This document shows positions 22,370 to 34,449 of a stretch of 64,000 nt of DNA, one piece after another (position 1 is the first letter of the stretch; each line of letters begins with the position of its first letter). The notes below the pieces were generated by a model. It ran no database searches. It saw nothing but the letters and a program-made list of their open reading frames with translations, and was not told the origin of the DNA. The DNA is from Zarea fungicola (lineage: Eukaryota > Ascomycota > Sordariomycetes > Hypocreales > Cordycipitaceae). Position numbers and translations under genes: made by a program. Location: positions 1 to 64,000 of the forward strand of contig FWCC01000419.1 of the NCBI GenBank assembly GCA_900169235.1, given 5' to 3'.

Positions 22370-23487
22370 TTAATCACTCTCATCACCGTCTAGAGCCTCA
22401 TCTCGCTCATTCCTCCCGAGCTGCTCCTCCAACGCGTCTTGCGTATCATCACCACTGCCTGCTTCACCTCCCTCCTCATCATCTACTTCATCTGCGTTTT
22501 CGTCTTCCTCCTCCTCATCATCCTCATCCGCTGCATCGTCCTCGTCGATCTCAGCGTCTTCCACCTCTGTCTCCTCTGCGTCTGCCTCCAAGCGCGCCTT
22601 TTTTGAACGTGGGGCAGAGTCCTCTTCATCATGCGTCGCTAACACGGATGCCGTTGTCGTGTCAGCGACAATAGACGAGTCGACACCAGCCATGTCGATG
22701 TCGTCGTTGCTTGCGGGCTTGGTGGTTGTGGCGGTTTTGCTTTTCTGACGGTATGCATTGCGCTTATCTGTTTGGATGGCGTTGAACTCTTTTTAGGCGC
22801 AATCAAGTTAGACAAAAGAATACGAAGAAGGCAAGGCCCCCCCAAAAAAGGCTCATCTAGATACGTACTGGCAAACTCGGCCTCGAGAGGTTCCTTTAAA
22901 AAGTCAAACTCAATCTCCTCCAACGCTTTGAAGACATCAGCGGGCATAATCGTCTTTTTGTTCGCATTAAGTGTGATTTCATTCGCACTATCAAACATTC
23001 ATCAGCGCTTTGAGTTCCCCTCACAGGGAAAAAAGAAGGGGGGTTGACGGAACTACAAGGATGAAAGTGGGAGAGAGATAGATAGAACGTACTGTGAGGC
23101 AAGATAGCTGATAAACACCGTCGCACTTTTGCTCATGGCAAGAATCGCATTCGCCTGGATTTGGGTATTCGCCGGCAACACACCCTTGGCGAGTCTCGTG
23201 ATGATGGATTTTGGCAGCGCAAGGTCTTCAATCGTTGTCTTGTCATGATCCGTCGTGTTTGACATCTCTTTGCCCTTCTTCGTTGACGCGCTCGAGGCCG
23301 TAGCGGTGGGTGTGCCCTCGTTTATTGACTTGCTGCCTGCCGTCTCGACCGTGGACGCCCCCATAGCTGCTGCTGTTGTCGATGATGGGACTGATTCGTC
23401 TGCGCTAGCGGAGGGAGCGGCCGTAGCCTGTGATGGACTGCCAGCAGTTTCGCTCTTGCGCGCGCCGTCAGATTTCCGTGGTGGCAT
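22370..23487 (-). CDS. DPB4: DNA polymerase epsilon subunit D (Dpb4/POLE3), three exons
   Basis: Minus-strand exons 23487-23093, 22987-22869 and 22788-22370 join in phase to 310 residues. The histone fold spans about 88-170: LPKSIITRLAKGVLP, QANAILAMSKSATVFISYLASHAN and KKTIMPADVFKALEEIEF. The second intron sits right after the EAEFA helix end. An unusually long Ser/Thr/Ala-rich N-terminus of about 75 residues precedes the fold; initiation at the internal Met 75 (MSNTTDHDK) would remove it. The C-terminus is a long Asp/Glu tract. Dpb4 pairs with Dpb3 in polymerase epsilon and with a second partner in ISW2/CHRAC remodellers, binding DNA and helping return histones at forks. Confidence 0.92.
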
Positions 23488-25144
23488 GGTGTTGTTTATG
23501 TGCGCGCGCGCATGTGTGTATAGAGTATATTGTGTGGAAGAGGATCCTTGGCTTCGAGAAGACAAAATTGGGGAGCCAGTCTGTTTTCTTGCGCAACGAA
23601 TTTGGCCGTCGTCCAATTACTTGATGGACGCTTTTGTTCCGTTAAAGCCACAACGAAGACTTTTTCTAGAATTGCTGAGTTGTTGAGTTCTCGCAGGTTT
23701 TAAGCCCTTTATGCCAAAAAAAAAAAAAAATACACGAGTATCCCACAATATCAAGCTACAAAGATGATTTCAGGGTGAAAGAAGCAACTCGAGCCCAACA
23801 GTTGCGTCCAGGTTCAAGCGGTTGATTGAGGTTGTGGTGGTCGCGTCTTCTTAACCACGGACGCGTTTTTCGACTAGCAACACCCCACAATTTCCACTCC
23901 TCGCAGCTATCGGTCCGGTCGCGTTAAGTGGTTTCGAGAACGGTGTTGGCTTCGTCGCGTCTGTAACAAAATTGGATTGATGGCGATCAATTTAAACATT
24001 GAATCCCTGACAGTGACTTTCCAGAGTCATCTAATATTTTAGATTCTTAGTGTTATTTTTTTTTGAATATATACAGTCGCCTCAGTTTTGGTGCTTGCAG
24101 CTTCACATTACACGACACAATACACGACGGCAACAGGTGGACATCACCGGCATCGAAGGCTTCAACAGCTTCAATTGACTACAACTTCAACTGACAGCAG
24201 TTTCAACAACCTCAATGGATTCAACTAGAGCATATTTAATAGCTCTAATAGCCTTGATTAGCTCGATAGCCTCAAATTCACTGGCTGGCTGGCTGGCTGA
24301 CGTTGGGACTCTACTTGCTACAACGACTAGTTGAAGGTCAGGTATTTTGTCATGACACCAAGAACCCCATGTCACACATTGCTTATATCAAAGAGAACAG
24401 CCAACCGTTGAACAATGCATACATTTAAATATTCACGAGTTTTATTTCAAATCTCCACTGGGTAGCCATCAGCTTGACAGCCAATCCTATACTTTGTACG
24501 CATCAGTTCTAAATACCCCATGTTGAGCCCTGCTCAACATGCGCAGTATATTAACTCTACCAAGCCTCAATGTTCTTAGCATGAGGATCCCTCGCTTACT
24601 TTCCAAAAACTCCCCTGGGTATATCCAGCCGTTACGTACATCATATTGATATCCAACAAGGAAAAAAAAAGAAGAAAAGGGGTGTAACAAAAAGCATGAA
24701 ATAAAAGTATGAGGCTCTGTTCGGCCAAGAGGGATTCTTGCCTTAATAGGCGATGGTACTATTCCAACCATATCTTCGCTTGACCTTGTAAATTCGTTCT
24801 CCATCCCATGAAGAGGGGTCACTACCACCATGGCTCGTAAGCCTGGGCAAATTTGGTTGGCAGCAAGATAGTTCTATCGAAGAGAAATTGTTACTAAACC
24901 AAGATTCGTAGCGTGGGCAGCTCCGCTTGTTTCAAAGACCTGGAATGCTAGGCCGGATACGCTCGACCCGCTAGCAGGGTTTTAGCAGAGGAAGCAGACC
25001 CCGGGTTTTAAGAGGGTTGCCAAATCAGAGCGCAGGGCTCCTGGCGCGAGTAAGCCCAGCCTCATTGGTTTCAATGGCAAATTATGAAAGGGGCAAAGAG
25101 ATAAAAAAGAGGGTATTTTCTCATGGCACATCCTGGACTTTGTC
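23488..25144. other. Intergenic region
   Basis: About 1.65 kb upstream of DPB4 and downstream of the single-pass membrane protein gene. Poly-A at 23716-23729. Loose repeats of CTTCAAC/TTCAACT lie at 24.16-24.22 kb. Frames here lack domains. Confidence 0.5.
24281..24299 (+). repeat. (CTGG)n microsatellite
   Basis: CTGGCTGGCTGGCTGGCTG, nearly five tetranucleotide units, in intergenic DNA. Confidence 0.8.
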
Positions 25145-25903
25145 TCAGCCAATCGCGCGGCCAATCTCAGACTTGTGGACTGGCGGCCGCGGAGAGAGCC
25201 CTCCCAAGAGCATGTCGTCATCAAACGATGCTCTGGGGGGTTTCGCAGGACTCGAGTAGGTGGTACTATCTGGTGACGCCTGGTGAAGTGACCGGCTGCG
25301 AGTAAAAGTCTCTGTAGAATGGCGTGGTGGCGTGTTGTCTTGGTCGACGCCATACCATTGCTCATGTGAAGTTCCGCGAGACAGTGATCGTGTGCTCCAT
25401 GCGCGGTTGTGGCGAGTCGTCCCAGACACCGGTGGGTGCTTCCCAAGTCGTGTTTGACGTTTGGGCTGAAGAATAAAAGCGTCGTCACCTGGTACGGCGT
25501 CATCGGTCAATCCAGGTCTAGCATTCGCCGCGCGAGCGAGCATTGGCGTCATTGGAAGGTCGTATGACGGCGAAGGGCACCGGGGTTGCTGATCTTCGGA
25601 TTGCCGGCGTGGTGGCGTGTTGTTATAGATGATGATGCTTGCCGGCTTCGCGGACGAAGCAGAATTATCGCGATGATGCGTTGTCTTTTGCTCGAGTACA
25701 GACGACTTTTCGTCCTCCTTGTCGACTTTCCATGACTGAATCTCCTCCTCGCCGATTGGAGTGATGCCTCTGCGAAAGAGGCGTGCTTTCCGCCTTTGGA
25801 TCTTATAGCAGAGCACAACGCAGACTGTGACGACAGCTACTCCTGGAATCACCGACGCCAGAATAATAGTAAGAGTCCTGTGTGAAACTTGATCGTCTGC
25901 CAT
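25145..25903 (-). CDS. Single-pass membrane protein, conserved in ascomycetes
   Basis: Single exon; I choose ATG 25903 (MADDQVSH), 252 residues. An in-frame ATG at 25918 would add five. One transmembrane segment at about residues 9-33 (TLTIILASVIPGVAVVTVCVVLC) is followed by a basic stop-transfer stretch (KIQRRKARLFRRG) and GITPIGEEEIQSWK, a motif I know from fungal single-span proteins of unknown role. The rest is a disordered, proline- and serine-rich cytosolic tail with possible SH3 or 14-3-3 type sites (KPPRASFDDD, PPRHSTET). There is no cleavable signal peptide, so an N-out anchor is likely. No function is assigned. Confidence 0.72.
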   Translation of the reverse strand: MADDQVSHRTLTIILASVIPGVAVVTVCVVLCYKIQRRKARLFRRGITPIGEEEIQSWKVDKEDEKSSVLEQKTTHHRDNSASSAKPASIIIYNNTPPRRQSEDQQPRCPSPSYDLPMTPMLARAANARPGLTDDAVPGDDAFILQPKRQTRLGKHPPVSGTTRHNRAWSTRSLSRGTSHEQWYGVDQDNTPPRHSTETFTRSRSLHQASPDSTTYSSPAKPPRASFDDDMLLGGLSPRPPVHKSEIGRAIG

Positions 25904-28900
25904 TTTGATAGGATACACTTTGGAGGATGCCGAGATGTCGGACCCAGTTGCAGTACGTGGACGATTGAGTTGAATTAGCCCATGTAGACGAAGTACTGAT
26001 TATGTCTCTTGAAGTCAGTTGATATGTTTGTCTGACTACTGGGAGTGCTCCAGCGCCAATGGAGCCGAGCGGTGCAAGTAAAGCGAACGAGTAAGATATA
26101 TGTATTCGAAAGGATCAAGTAATCAAGGGCGTGTGCCGCTTGGATTCAAATCAGAGAGTCGACAGGAATAATATAGTTGTGCTAGATAACATCTGAAGCC
26201 AGTCACAGTCAGTCTTTGTACAGAAAAGAATTTGAGACAAGAGCACGACACGTTAACTTCAACGCTTGAAACTGAAAAAAACGTGCTTACAAGACGGCAG
26301 GGTATTGAGCAATGAGGCTGAATTTGCCCTGGAAGGCCAAAGATTCGACAAGACCATGTTGCGGGGATGCGAGGATGGTGCAGTTCTATATACCAATTGG
26401 GAGCAGAGCAGACACATTGATAATTGATAACTGGTGAGGGGGACCCTGGCAGGTGTAGCGGAGCGGCCCATCGTGGACACCATCTCAACAGCGCTAGCGG
26501 GGGGACGGGAGTGGGCGTGGTGGGCTGCAGTGCGAGGTACATTCAAAGTACCGCCTGCAACCAAAACAGAGAATTGGGCCAGAAAGCCGATCCTTCTCGA
26601 CTTCCTTCGCAAGAGGTGCCAGCCAAGAGCGACCAGCTGCTGAAACAGAGTGAGCAGGGGTGTCTTGGGATAGTGTGGTGGGTGGGGGCGCAAATAGCCG
26701 GGTGCAGGTGCCCTGTAATTGTCTAGTAGGAAATGGTGCGAGCGTGACGCACAGGCACAAGAACAAGCAGAAAAAGAAATATGGGCTGAGATGTTTCGTG
26801 CTAGAAGAAACCGGACGCCCATTTTTGATGAGGATCAGGGGTGATGGCGGTTTTGCCTAGTTGTGGTGTGGAGGGAGCTAGCTACCAGTGGCTGGTGGAT
26901 GCGGGAACTGGTACGGACTCGGCCATGCAGACCAGGATTGCGCTTTTCCAAGAAGTCGCACACCGTATAAGGACAACAAACTCAGGCAGCTATTCCACAG
27001 CTTGTCCACCAAGTACTTATGAGAAGCACCACTCGTGTTTGTTGCAAATACACTCCCTAGCCAGCCTGCCAGCCAGTGGCGCAAGAGGGGGTGCCATTTG
27101 GTCGAGTGTCGACACGATAATGTATGAGATGTGACAAGGAGAAAATCGTAGTCAGGATGTTGGCTTTCTTTTCGTTATCTAGTATGATGGGGTGATGAAG
27201 AAGTCTCGAGGGACGATGCTGCTCCTTAAAATGCTTTGAATAATAGCCCAGTCTACTGAGTGCCAGGTGTCCAAAGTGTGCTGTCTCGAGCAATAGCCGT
27301 CAATAAGGCCAGCCACCAGGCGAGTACGGAGTCAGGAACTGAACATCGATGAGGGAGAAGCAAACGCACTTGGCCACGATACTTGGCCGCCAGGGGGTCA
27401 GGAACAAGAGACACGACTCCGCAACGACTTCAACCCTAGTGGTGGCTTCCTTGAAAACAGCCTAGCTCTTGTGGGCCAACTCCGGCTCAGTTCTTGCCAG
27501 TCTTTGATTATTAGCGGTTGCTGGTTCCATGCGGAATACAGGCCGCCGTCTGTGCCTTTTTCTTTTGTCTCGCTTTCAGATATTAATAGCTGTACACTTT
27601 GCGACGAGAACGAATGTTTCTTAAATGCGGAGTTGACAGTTTCCTTTGAAGACCCCACTTGCGACGCAGCTGGACCGGGTCGCAGCGATGAGTTGGTTTG
27701 AAGCAGCTCGAGCAAATATGCAATGGGCGGTAAGAGACGTGGTGACGGCGTCGAGCCAAGAGACCACCCGTTTAGAAGCGACTTCCCGTATGTCTCTCAG
27801 GGCTTCCGTCTCCTTCTGCATCGACTTAATCATGTCAATTTGCCAGGCTACGCCCGAAATGTTTCCGATGTGACCCGTCGACAAACACCCCATCGAGATC
27901 TCGAGGTCAAAGCGGTGGAAGCTTGACGGCTGCAATCCAGAGGTTCATCGCATCGGCAAGTGAAGGACCAGAGGATTATTCTACGAGAGTGGATGTAATT
28001 CGTGCGGGCTGATGTGGGAAAGAGGCTCACTGTCTGAGACCAAGCGGAGCGTGCCTTGAAAAGTGGCGAATCCTGAATCAAGACCAGTCCTCAAGTACAA
28101 GCTACAGGTTCAAATGACTTGGGGGGAGAAAAGATGATATATCAAAAGAAAAAAAAACCCCTATGGTGTATGGAGAGCTGCATGCAGAGTTTGGCCTGGA
28201 GTCCCATGACGACGGGTAGTGAGCGTTTCTGAGCAGGGGGAGGGGGGAGGTAAAGAGTGTACGTGAAAGGCTTTCGTGTTCTGGCTGTATCTGTCGATTA
28301 TTTGACAAGACAATTGACAATTTGTTGGCATTGGCAAACTTGGCGCAACAATCCAGGCAAACATATCAGCTGAGAAAGGAAAAGAAAAAAAGAAAGTTGG
28401 GTTAGGCTGGTGTGGCGCCCAAAGCTCCAAGCCAACTGGAAGCGGATAACTACCTAGGTAGTGACAGTCGTCCGATCAAGCATGGGTGGCATTGATGGAG
28501 CAAACACAGTGACTAAATAGACAGCTGCGTACCGTACATCCTTTTTAGTGGCAGCTGGTACGTTTTGATGGTGCGAGCTTGTTTGAAAGTGGAAGGCAGC
28601 GCCGAATTGGGTGTCTTTCTGGTGTCTCTTTGCCGGGTTTTTGAGCTGGCGCCTGCTAAAGAATACCAACATGGACGACAAGTTCCAGAACGCCATTGTC
28701 TCTGGTACTCGTTCACTGCTCGTTCACTGGCAGTCAAGCGTTGGCTCTTCTTTGCGTAACCTGCTAACTAACTACTGACCTGTATTTGGTCTCCCTTATT
28801 ATTAGCGTGTCAACGTGTGTCTCTTTGGAGCACCTGCCCATTCCCAGCTAAAGTAAGTAGTATGGAGTACTTGCGGCCACCGGTACTTCAGGGCTACAGC

Positions 28901-31127
28901 TGCTACTGCAGGTTGCATGGCATTAGTTTTCTGAGTTTTCGTTGCTTTTCCCCTCGCTTTGACTCTTTACCGTAACCCTCCCTTTAGGCGATCAGCATTT
29001 CAAATGCAACGACTTTTGAGTGTGTTACTGTGGTGCTTTCTCTCGTCATGATTTCTTGCTAAATCTTTCCTCCATACTTGCACATCTCACTTTCAGATAT
29101 ACTCTGTTCAACCACAGGTTGGCAAATGAGCACCTCCCTCTCCAAACTCTGCCAAAGCACTGCCCTCATCAGGCATTGGTCGTTTCAGCTCTTGCATCCT
29201 ATCAGATTCACTATTGACATATTCGGCCGTATTACAGGTAGATCAGCTTTGCCTCATCTTTGACAAATGGCGCTCGCTAGCGCCTGTGCCTAGCGTTCAA
29301 CAGTCGTGCCTCGCTGCTCGAGCATGGCTGCATGGCTTGATGGATGGCTGCATGACCAAATGCCGTAACCCCAGTTGCCCAGCCACCTACACATCAAAGA
29401 AAAAAAGAGGATGCCACCGCACGAAGACCAAGCCAGATTACATATCCCTTTTGGTTAGAATACTATTCTGCAAAGCTATTGTTAGCTACTTGCTAGAGCC
29501 AGCTGTGTTTGCCCCGGCCGCCACCACCATTCGGGTACCTCTGCTGTACATGAGTAGTACTCCTGCGTCTCGCACCGACCACAGAGATGGCAGAACTACA
29601 ACGGCAGAACACGGTCACCAATCTGGATTGGCACAGTAAACAACAAGTCAAAGACAAAGAGGGAAATAAAACGAAAAAATTGAAATAAAAATCCATACCT
29701 GGCCACGCTGGATTTTAGACACTCGAACTCCGTTGCGAGCATGCAGACCGACGCACTAGCGCCGCAGCACTCTATCCTCGGTCAAATTTCACGACTCAAA
29801 CTATCTCTCTCAACCTTTACAAACCGCCACAACATCTCGAACGCCTGCCGCAACGAAGCCTTTGTCCTGGGCGTCTAGAATCACGCTGCAATTGGGTGGA
29901 GATGGTAAGCCCACCCACGTCGCACATGCTCAATTCCTCCGCTCCCGTGCTCGATTCCGGGTTCCAATACGGCCGTTTAATTCACCAGCGTTGCTGAGAC
30001 AAATCGGACTCTTTCTGCCCCTTTTTCATATCCATGGCAGCTCAGTCTGTACTCATTGCCACTTGATCAAGTCCAGTAATCCTCGTCTCGCCAAGCCTTT
30101 TGCCCGAATCTGTACATCCTTGTTCCTTGTAAGTTCGGGCTGTTCAGTTGTCCCCACCCAAGTCGCGATGCAAGCGAGCGCCGTCCGCCTCAACTGGACT
30201 ACTGATACAAGGTGGAATAAATTGTGGCTTTCAGTACAAACACAAGACAGGCAGGCAGCCCCTGGTGAAGTGATCATGCGGCATCAGCGGCACCCACAAC
30301 GTATCGGAACTGTTGTCAGGCCCTGTGGGGTACTGCGGCCTTTAATGCGCAAAACGTGGATGGGCGCAATGGAGATTGTCGCGGGGCTGCCCTTTTTTTC
30401 TGCAAAATTGGATCGCCAACAACTTCACCGCCTCTTCTCTGGCACATAAGCTTTGTAATCCCCTTACCTGATTGTTGATAACACTTTTTGTGTGTAATCG
30501 TATGAATCTACCGTGCGGGAACGAGAAACGAATCGTGGGAGCAGGTTTTTTTTTTCTATAAAAAAAATCCCCTCTGCTGACAGTTAAATATAGCCACCTA
30601 CCTGATTGAGCAACGGCATTTGTCCACGACAAAGCTTGAAAGCCAATTGTCAGCCATTGGTGGATTTTTGTGAGTGCTTATAAATTTGGCCCGGAATAAA
30701 CAGAATCGAGCGCATGCTGTCTTCAAATAACCACTACCCTTGATGTTGGTCCAACGACATAGCAACTGGCCATTAATGATTGAACCAGCCAAATTTAGTA
30801 GCTTGTAGTTGAAGTCAAACTCCCATCAGCCCGCTACCGAGTTAGGAAACACGACACGGCCATAATAATACCTCGGCTTTCAGCTCTTGAAACACCGCAT
30901 TGTCGGGCTATTCGTGAGACTTTTGCTGACCCATGTCAGGAACCAACCGTGTGCCCACTTGTTGATCTTAGCATCCCCAAAACCAAAAAGGTCACCTCGT
31001 GGATCAAATAAACAATAGGCTCTGTTATGCGACTACAATCGTCACCAGTACGTGAAAATAAATAAATAAAAGGCTTTAATCGTCAAGAGAATCAAGAGAG
31101 TCAAGAGAATCAGCAAAATTCAATACA
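25904..31127. other. Gene desert, about 5.2 kb
   Basis: Base composition looks ordinary, not AT-rich. No frame carries a recognisable domain. The longest plus frame (29862-30449, 195 codons) looks random. Two short starts deserve mention: ATG 28671 (MDDKFQNAIVSG) followed by branch-point-like CTAACTAAC and an acceptor at 28805, and ATG 29742 opening a 45-codon frame (MQTDALAPQHSILGQ). Neither extends into a protein I can name. The left part may include a long leader of the membrane-protein gene. Confidence 0.5.
31082..31110 (+). repeat. Short tandem repeat of (G/A)TCAAGAGA
   Basis: Three imperfect head-to-tail copies (GTCAAGAGAATCAAGAGAG and onward) ending 18 bp from the metallophosphoesterase relic. 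Confidence 0.65.
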
Positions 31128-31320
31128 CTATACATGACAAGCTCGCCTGCTGGCCATCTCGACAAGCTTCTCCTCGCTAAAACTGAAGTCGTGATTTCCA
31201 TAGCATGCCACGTCAATGTCGAGGCCATCGAGCAGCAGGGCCATGTGGTCGCCGCAGAGAACAGTCGCTTCTAGAGAGGCATCACCAATAATAACCCAAA
31301 TACATAGAATCCGTCAAGGT
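31128..31320 (-). pseudogene. Fragment of a 5'-nucleotidase-type metallophosphoesterase gene
   Basis: The minus strand reads ASLEATVLCGDHMALLLDG, then LDIDVACYGNHDFSFSEEKL, ending at TAG 31128-31130. This is the second metal-binding block of the 5'-nucleotidase/calcineurin-like phosphoesterase family; GNHDF is diagnostic, and families commonly have D where S now follows F. Upstream in the same frame a TGA appears within about 20 codons, and no flanking exon with the first metal motif (DxHG) or the C-terminal nucleotidase domain is visible within a kilobase. The piece is therefore a truncated relic, not a gene. The parent could be UshA-like or a fungal 2',3'-cyclic phosphodiesterase/5'-nucleotidase. 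Confidence 0.7.
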
Positions 31321-34300
31321 CCGCCGCACAGTAAGCTGCGATAGGCGAGGGACACGACACGTTGAAGGTCACGAAGGACCAAAAGTCATCCTCCAGAAGC
31401 CCACAGAGTCCAGTCAAAGGCGCTTGTGGTACTTAATCAAGTGCTATCTGACGAGAGGCATGGTAGTTAACAGTTTCAGCCGTCTAACAAGACTCTACAT
31501 GCAAATGGCAGTAAAGGTCACAACAAATGCGCTACACACTCTTGAGACGTTCAGCTCCGTATTGCGAGGCTCTGTAGCTCCCGCTAACGAGCCTGTTCCC
31601 TACCTTCTAGCTGTCCGATTTTTCCGTACCCTGGGAGATGATGATGATTCCCCGTCAGACAAACAACCAAGGCCAAACAGAGTGCAAAGGGGGCATAGCT
31701 GCCAAGCTAAGTTATGAGTCGGTGTATTGTTTACCGGCCTAAAATCCCAGTATAGAGCTATCTTACTAGACTACATTTTGCATCCCTCAATCTTCTGGCT
31801 AGCATTAGTTGGAGTCCATGTCTTGATACAGCAACGAATGAGTAGCTTCGGCTCTCTGTTTTATCCACGTCCGAGTGGCAGTCGTAGACGTATTGTACAT
31901 CCTGATCAACACGGCAGATCTCTATACAGATTGAAACCAAGCTTTTTACTGGTACCCCTAAATATTCACGTCAATCTATTGAGATCAGATGAAGTGGTCT
32001 CAGCTGATGATGGTTTTTGAGTAATTCCGTCGCAACGCAGCTTCTGTAGTATCGCACTGTTTCGCGCCGACAGACAGACAGACTGGCATGAAGCCCACCG
32101 CATCGCTCACTCTTTGTCTCTTCATACTCCTAATATAATTTGCGGGGAGAAGTGTTATATCAGTCTTGTCATGGAGCGACATTAAGGTGGAAGGAGCATC
32201 CCAGTCCACAACATGCAAACTTGAAATTTTACCGTTCTGAGCGTGCTTTGACCATCATATCCCATCTTCGTCATAGAGTCTGAGAAACGACGTGAAGGAT
32301 AGATTAATAATATAGATTAATATAGTTAATATAAAAGCCATATTTCTTAGTTTAATTAGAAATCAAGTCACGGGGCAATATGTATAGCATAAAACTGTAA
32401 TAATATACGCGAGGAGCGTTGGAGAGCGCACAGAAGAATGAAAACGAAAGTGGGATGAATCTGCCAGAGCGACATATCCCGGGCTTCCCAATGCCCAGTT
32501 CCGACCTGCGCCATACCGAAAGAATTTACCCATACCCATCCGTGCCCTTCCATTAATGTGTGCACGTGGTGCAATGCACTAGCCCTGCCAGATGGTACGT
32601 AGGGACCAGTGACGCACTTTATCGTTGCGCAAATAGCCCCTAATCCGGCAGTACACCCGAGATAGAGAATAGAAAAGAAAAGTTTCTATATAGCATGCAA
32701 CACGAGGGAATTAAAAATAAAAGTAAGAGAAATGGGCCGGATCGGCAATCAGCCCACAGCATAAACAATAGGCCTTCAAAGAAAGGTCCAAGCGCAACAA
32801 AAGTGGATGGCATGGGTTGGGTAGTATTTAACACTATACGAAAGAATGTACGTGTGATACTGATACCAATAAGGAAGAGCTACCAGCAGAGAGCCCAAGC
32901 TGAAGCTCAACCAAGAGCCGAGTGAATAGCACTCATGACAGTTTGGATGTGAAAGGCTGGATCTGCGAGAGACCATATCCGGCCCGGGAGTTATACATTG
33001 TCATGCAGGTACCGTCTCTCTCTACACTACCCTGGTTTGGTTTTTATTTCTGCTCTTCCCTTCTTTCCTTGCTCAGCACAAAGTAGACCCAGCCTACTAC
33101 GACTATCCCTTCATTTTTTTTTTGGATCTCCCTTCCACGCCAGCCTACCTCAGTATACTTGGTTGATCTAGCGACGGCAATTTTTTTATTGCTAGCGAGT
33201 TTCGTAGCCTTGGGGCTGCAAATAGCAACTTGGAATATTGATGCTACTTGAAAAAAACTAGGACAAATGATGGAAAAACTCAGAGTCTGTTCCTAGAAAC
33301 GAAAAACAGCATCCATAGATTAGATACACAATTGTTTAGAACAGTCACGCGCTTGAAAAAACAATAAACCACCAATCGCAATCAAGATTCCACTATTTTT
33401 AAAGCTACAAGACAAGAAACCGGTTCATACAGTATATCTGACGGGCTACAAATGTGAAGGAAAGGACAAAGTAGAGAAGGTAATGAGAAACGGGGACGTT
33501 AGGGTGTACAAGAGGGAAGGACAACTGATAAAAATGCCCGGCAGTTGATGAGGAGAACCATTTCAGATTCCAAATGCAGTTCAAGCCCGCAAAGAAAGAA
33601 GGACGAAAAGTCCATAGCTCAACAGTACGAACCGAATAGCTGCAATGGATAGCCATGCATCTCTCAGCAAACCCGACCTCCGGTCGGAACATTGGCTAGA
33701 TTGGAAGTTCCATCAAGGCTTTCCTTTCCTTTTCTTTGACTTAATCACCATCCCCGAATAAAACACGATCTGTTTCAATGAATGAAGAAACAGTAAATAA
33801 CAGCACTCAACAAGCCCATATCCAGCTCCAAAAACACGAGGTAAAAAAATAGAAATCCATAGGACAAGGTTATTTTCATAACCTCTATCCAGCCCAAGAA
33901 GAAGAAAAGCAGCCAAAGAAATAGCTTCTGCCCATAAAAAAAAAATTAACAATACTGACATATACCTTTGATCATTTGAGAAAATTCCAGTCTTCCTCGG
34001 GTATAGCTGTCGTACCAAATTGCACATTGAAATCATTTCCACCCGACCATCCCGTCGGAAATGGCAGCGCGGAAATAGTCAGGTCAGAGACAATAAAAAA
34101 AAAGCACGCAAATCCTTATTGGCCAGACTCCTCTATTCCATTCAGGATGTGTGACCGGCACCCAAGTTGGTCACAAGAGACATGTGCAGATGATCCAGTA
34201 GGTGCACGGTAACAAAGTGAAGCAGAAAAAGTCCCAAATCAAAGTAACGCGGTTGGGTATCCAAGAACAACTTAGCAACTCCAAATGAAAGACAACAATA

Positions 34301-34449
34301 CCGAAAGATGCCAGCGCGTCCCCTTTCGGTCAACAACAGTACCAGGTACCAATAGTAGCCAGTCTTATGTGGTAGAAAATGGAGCATTGATCATGCCATG
34401 CGACCCGGCCGGCTGAGCTTGCGGTCTCTTCAAGTAAGTAAAGACATGC
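31321..34449. other. Gene desert, about 3.1 kb, and 3' flank of the RSC7-like gene
   Basis: No recognisable coding frame. AT-rich patch at 32.29-32.36 kb (ATTAATA repeats). Homopolymer A/T runs are frequent from 33.1 to 34.1 kb. The right end should include the RSC7 3' untranslated region. Confidence 0.5.

Noticed and set aside
26123..26822. Overlapping minus frames up to 187 codons.
   Set aside because: Open frames overlap in two phases on the same strand and on the other; no domain. More likely leader DNA.
29862..30449. 195-codon plus frame.
   Set aside because: The composition looks random; no membrane, signal or domain features; its start is not ATG-supported by context.
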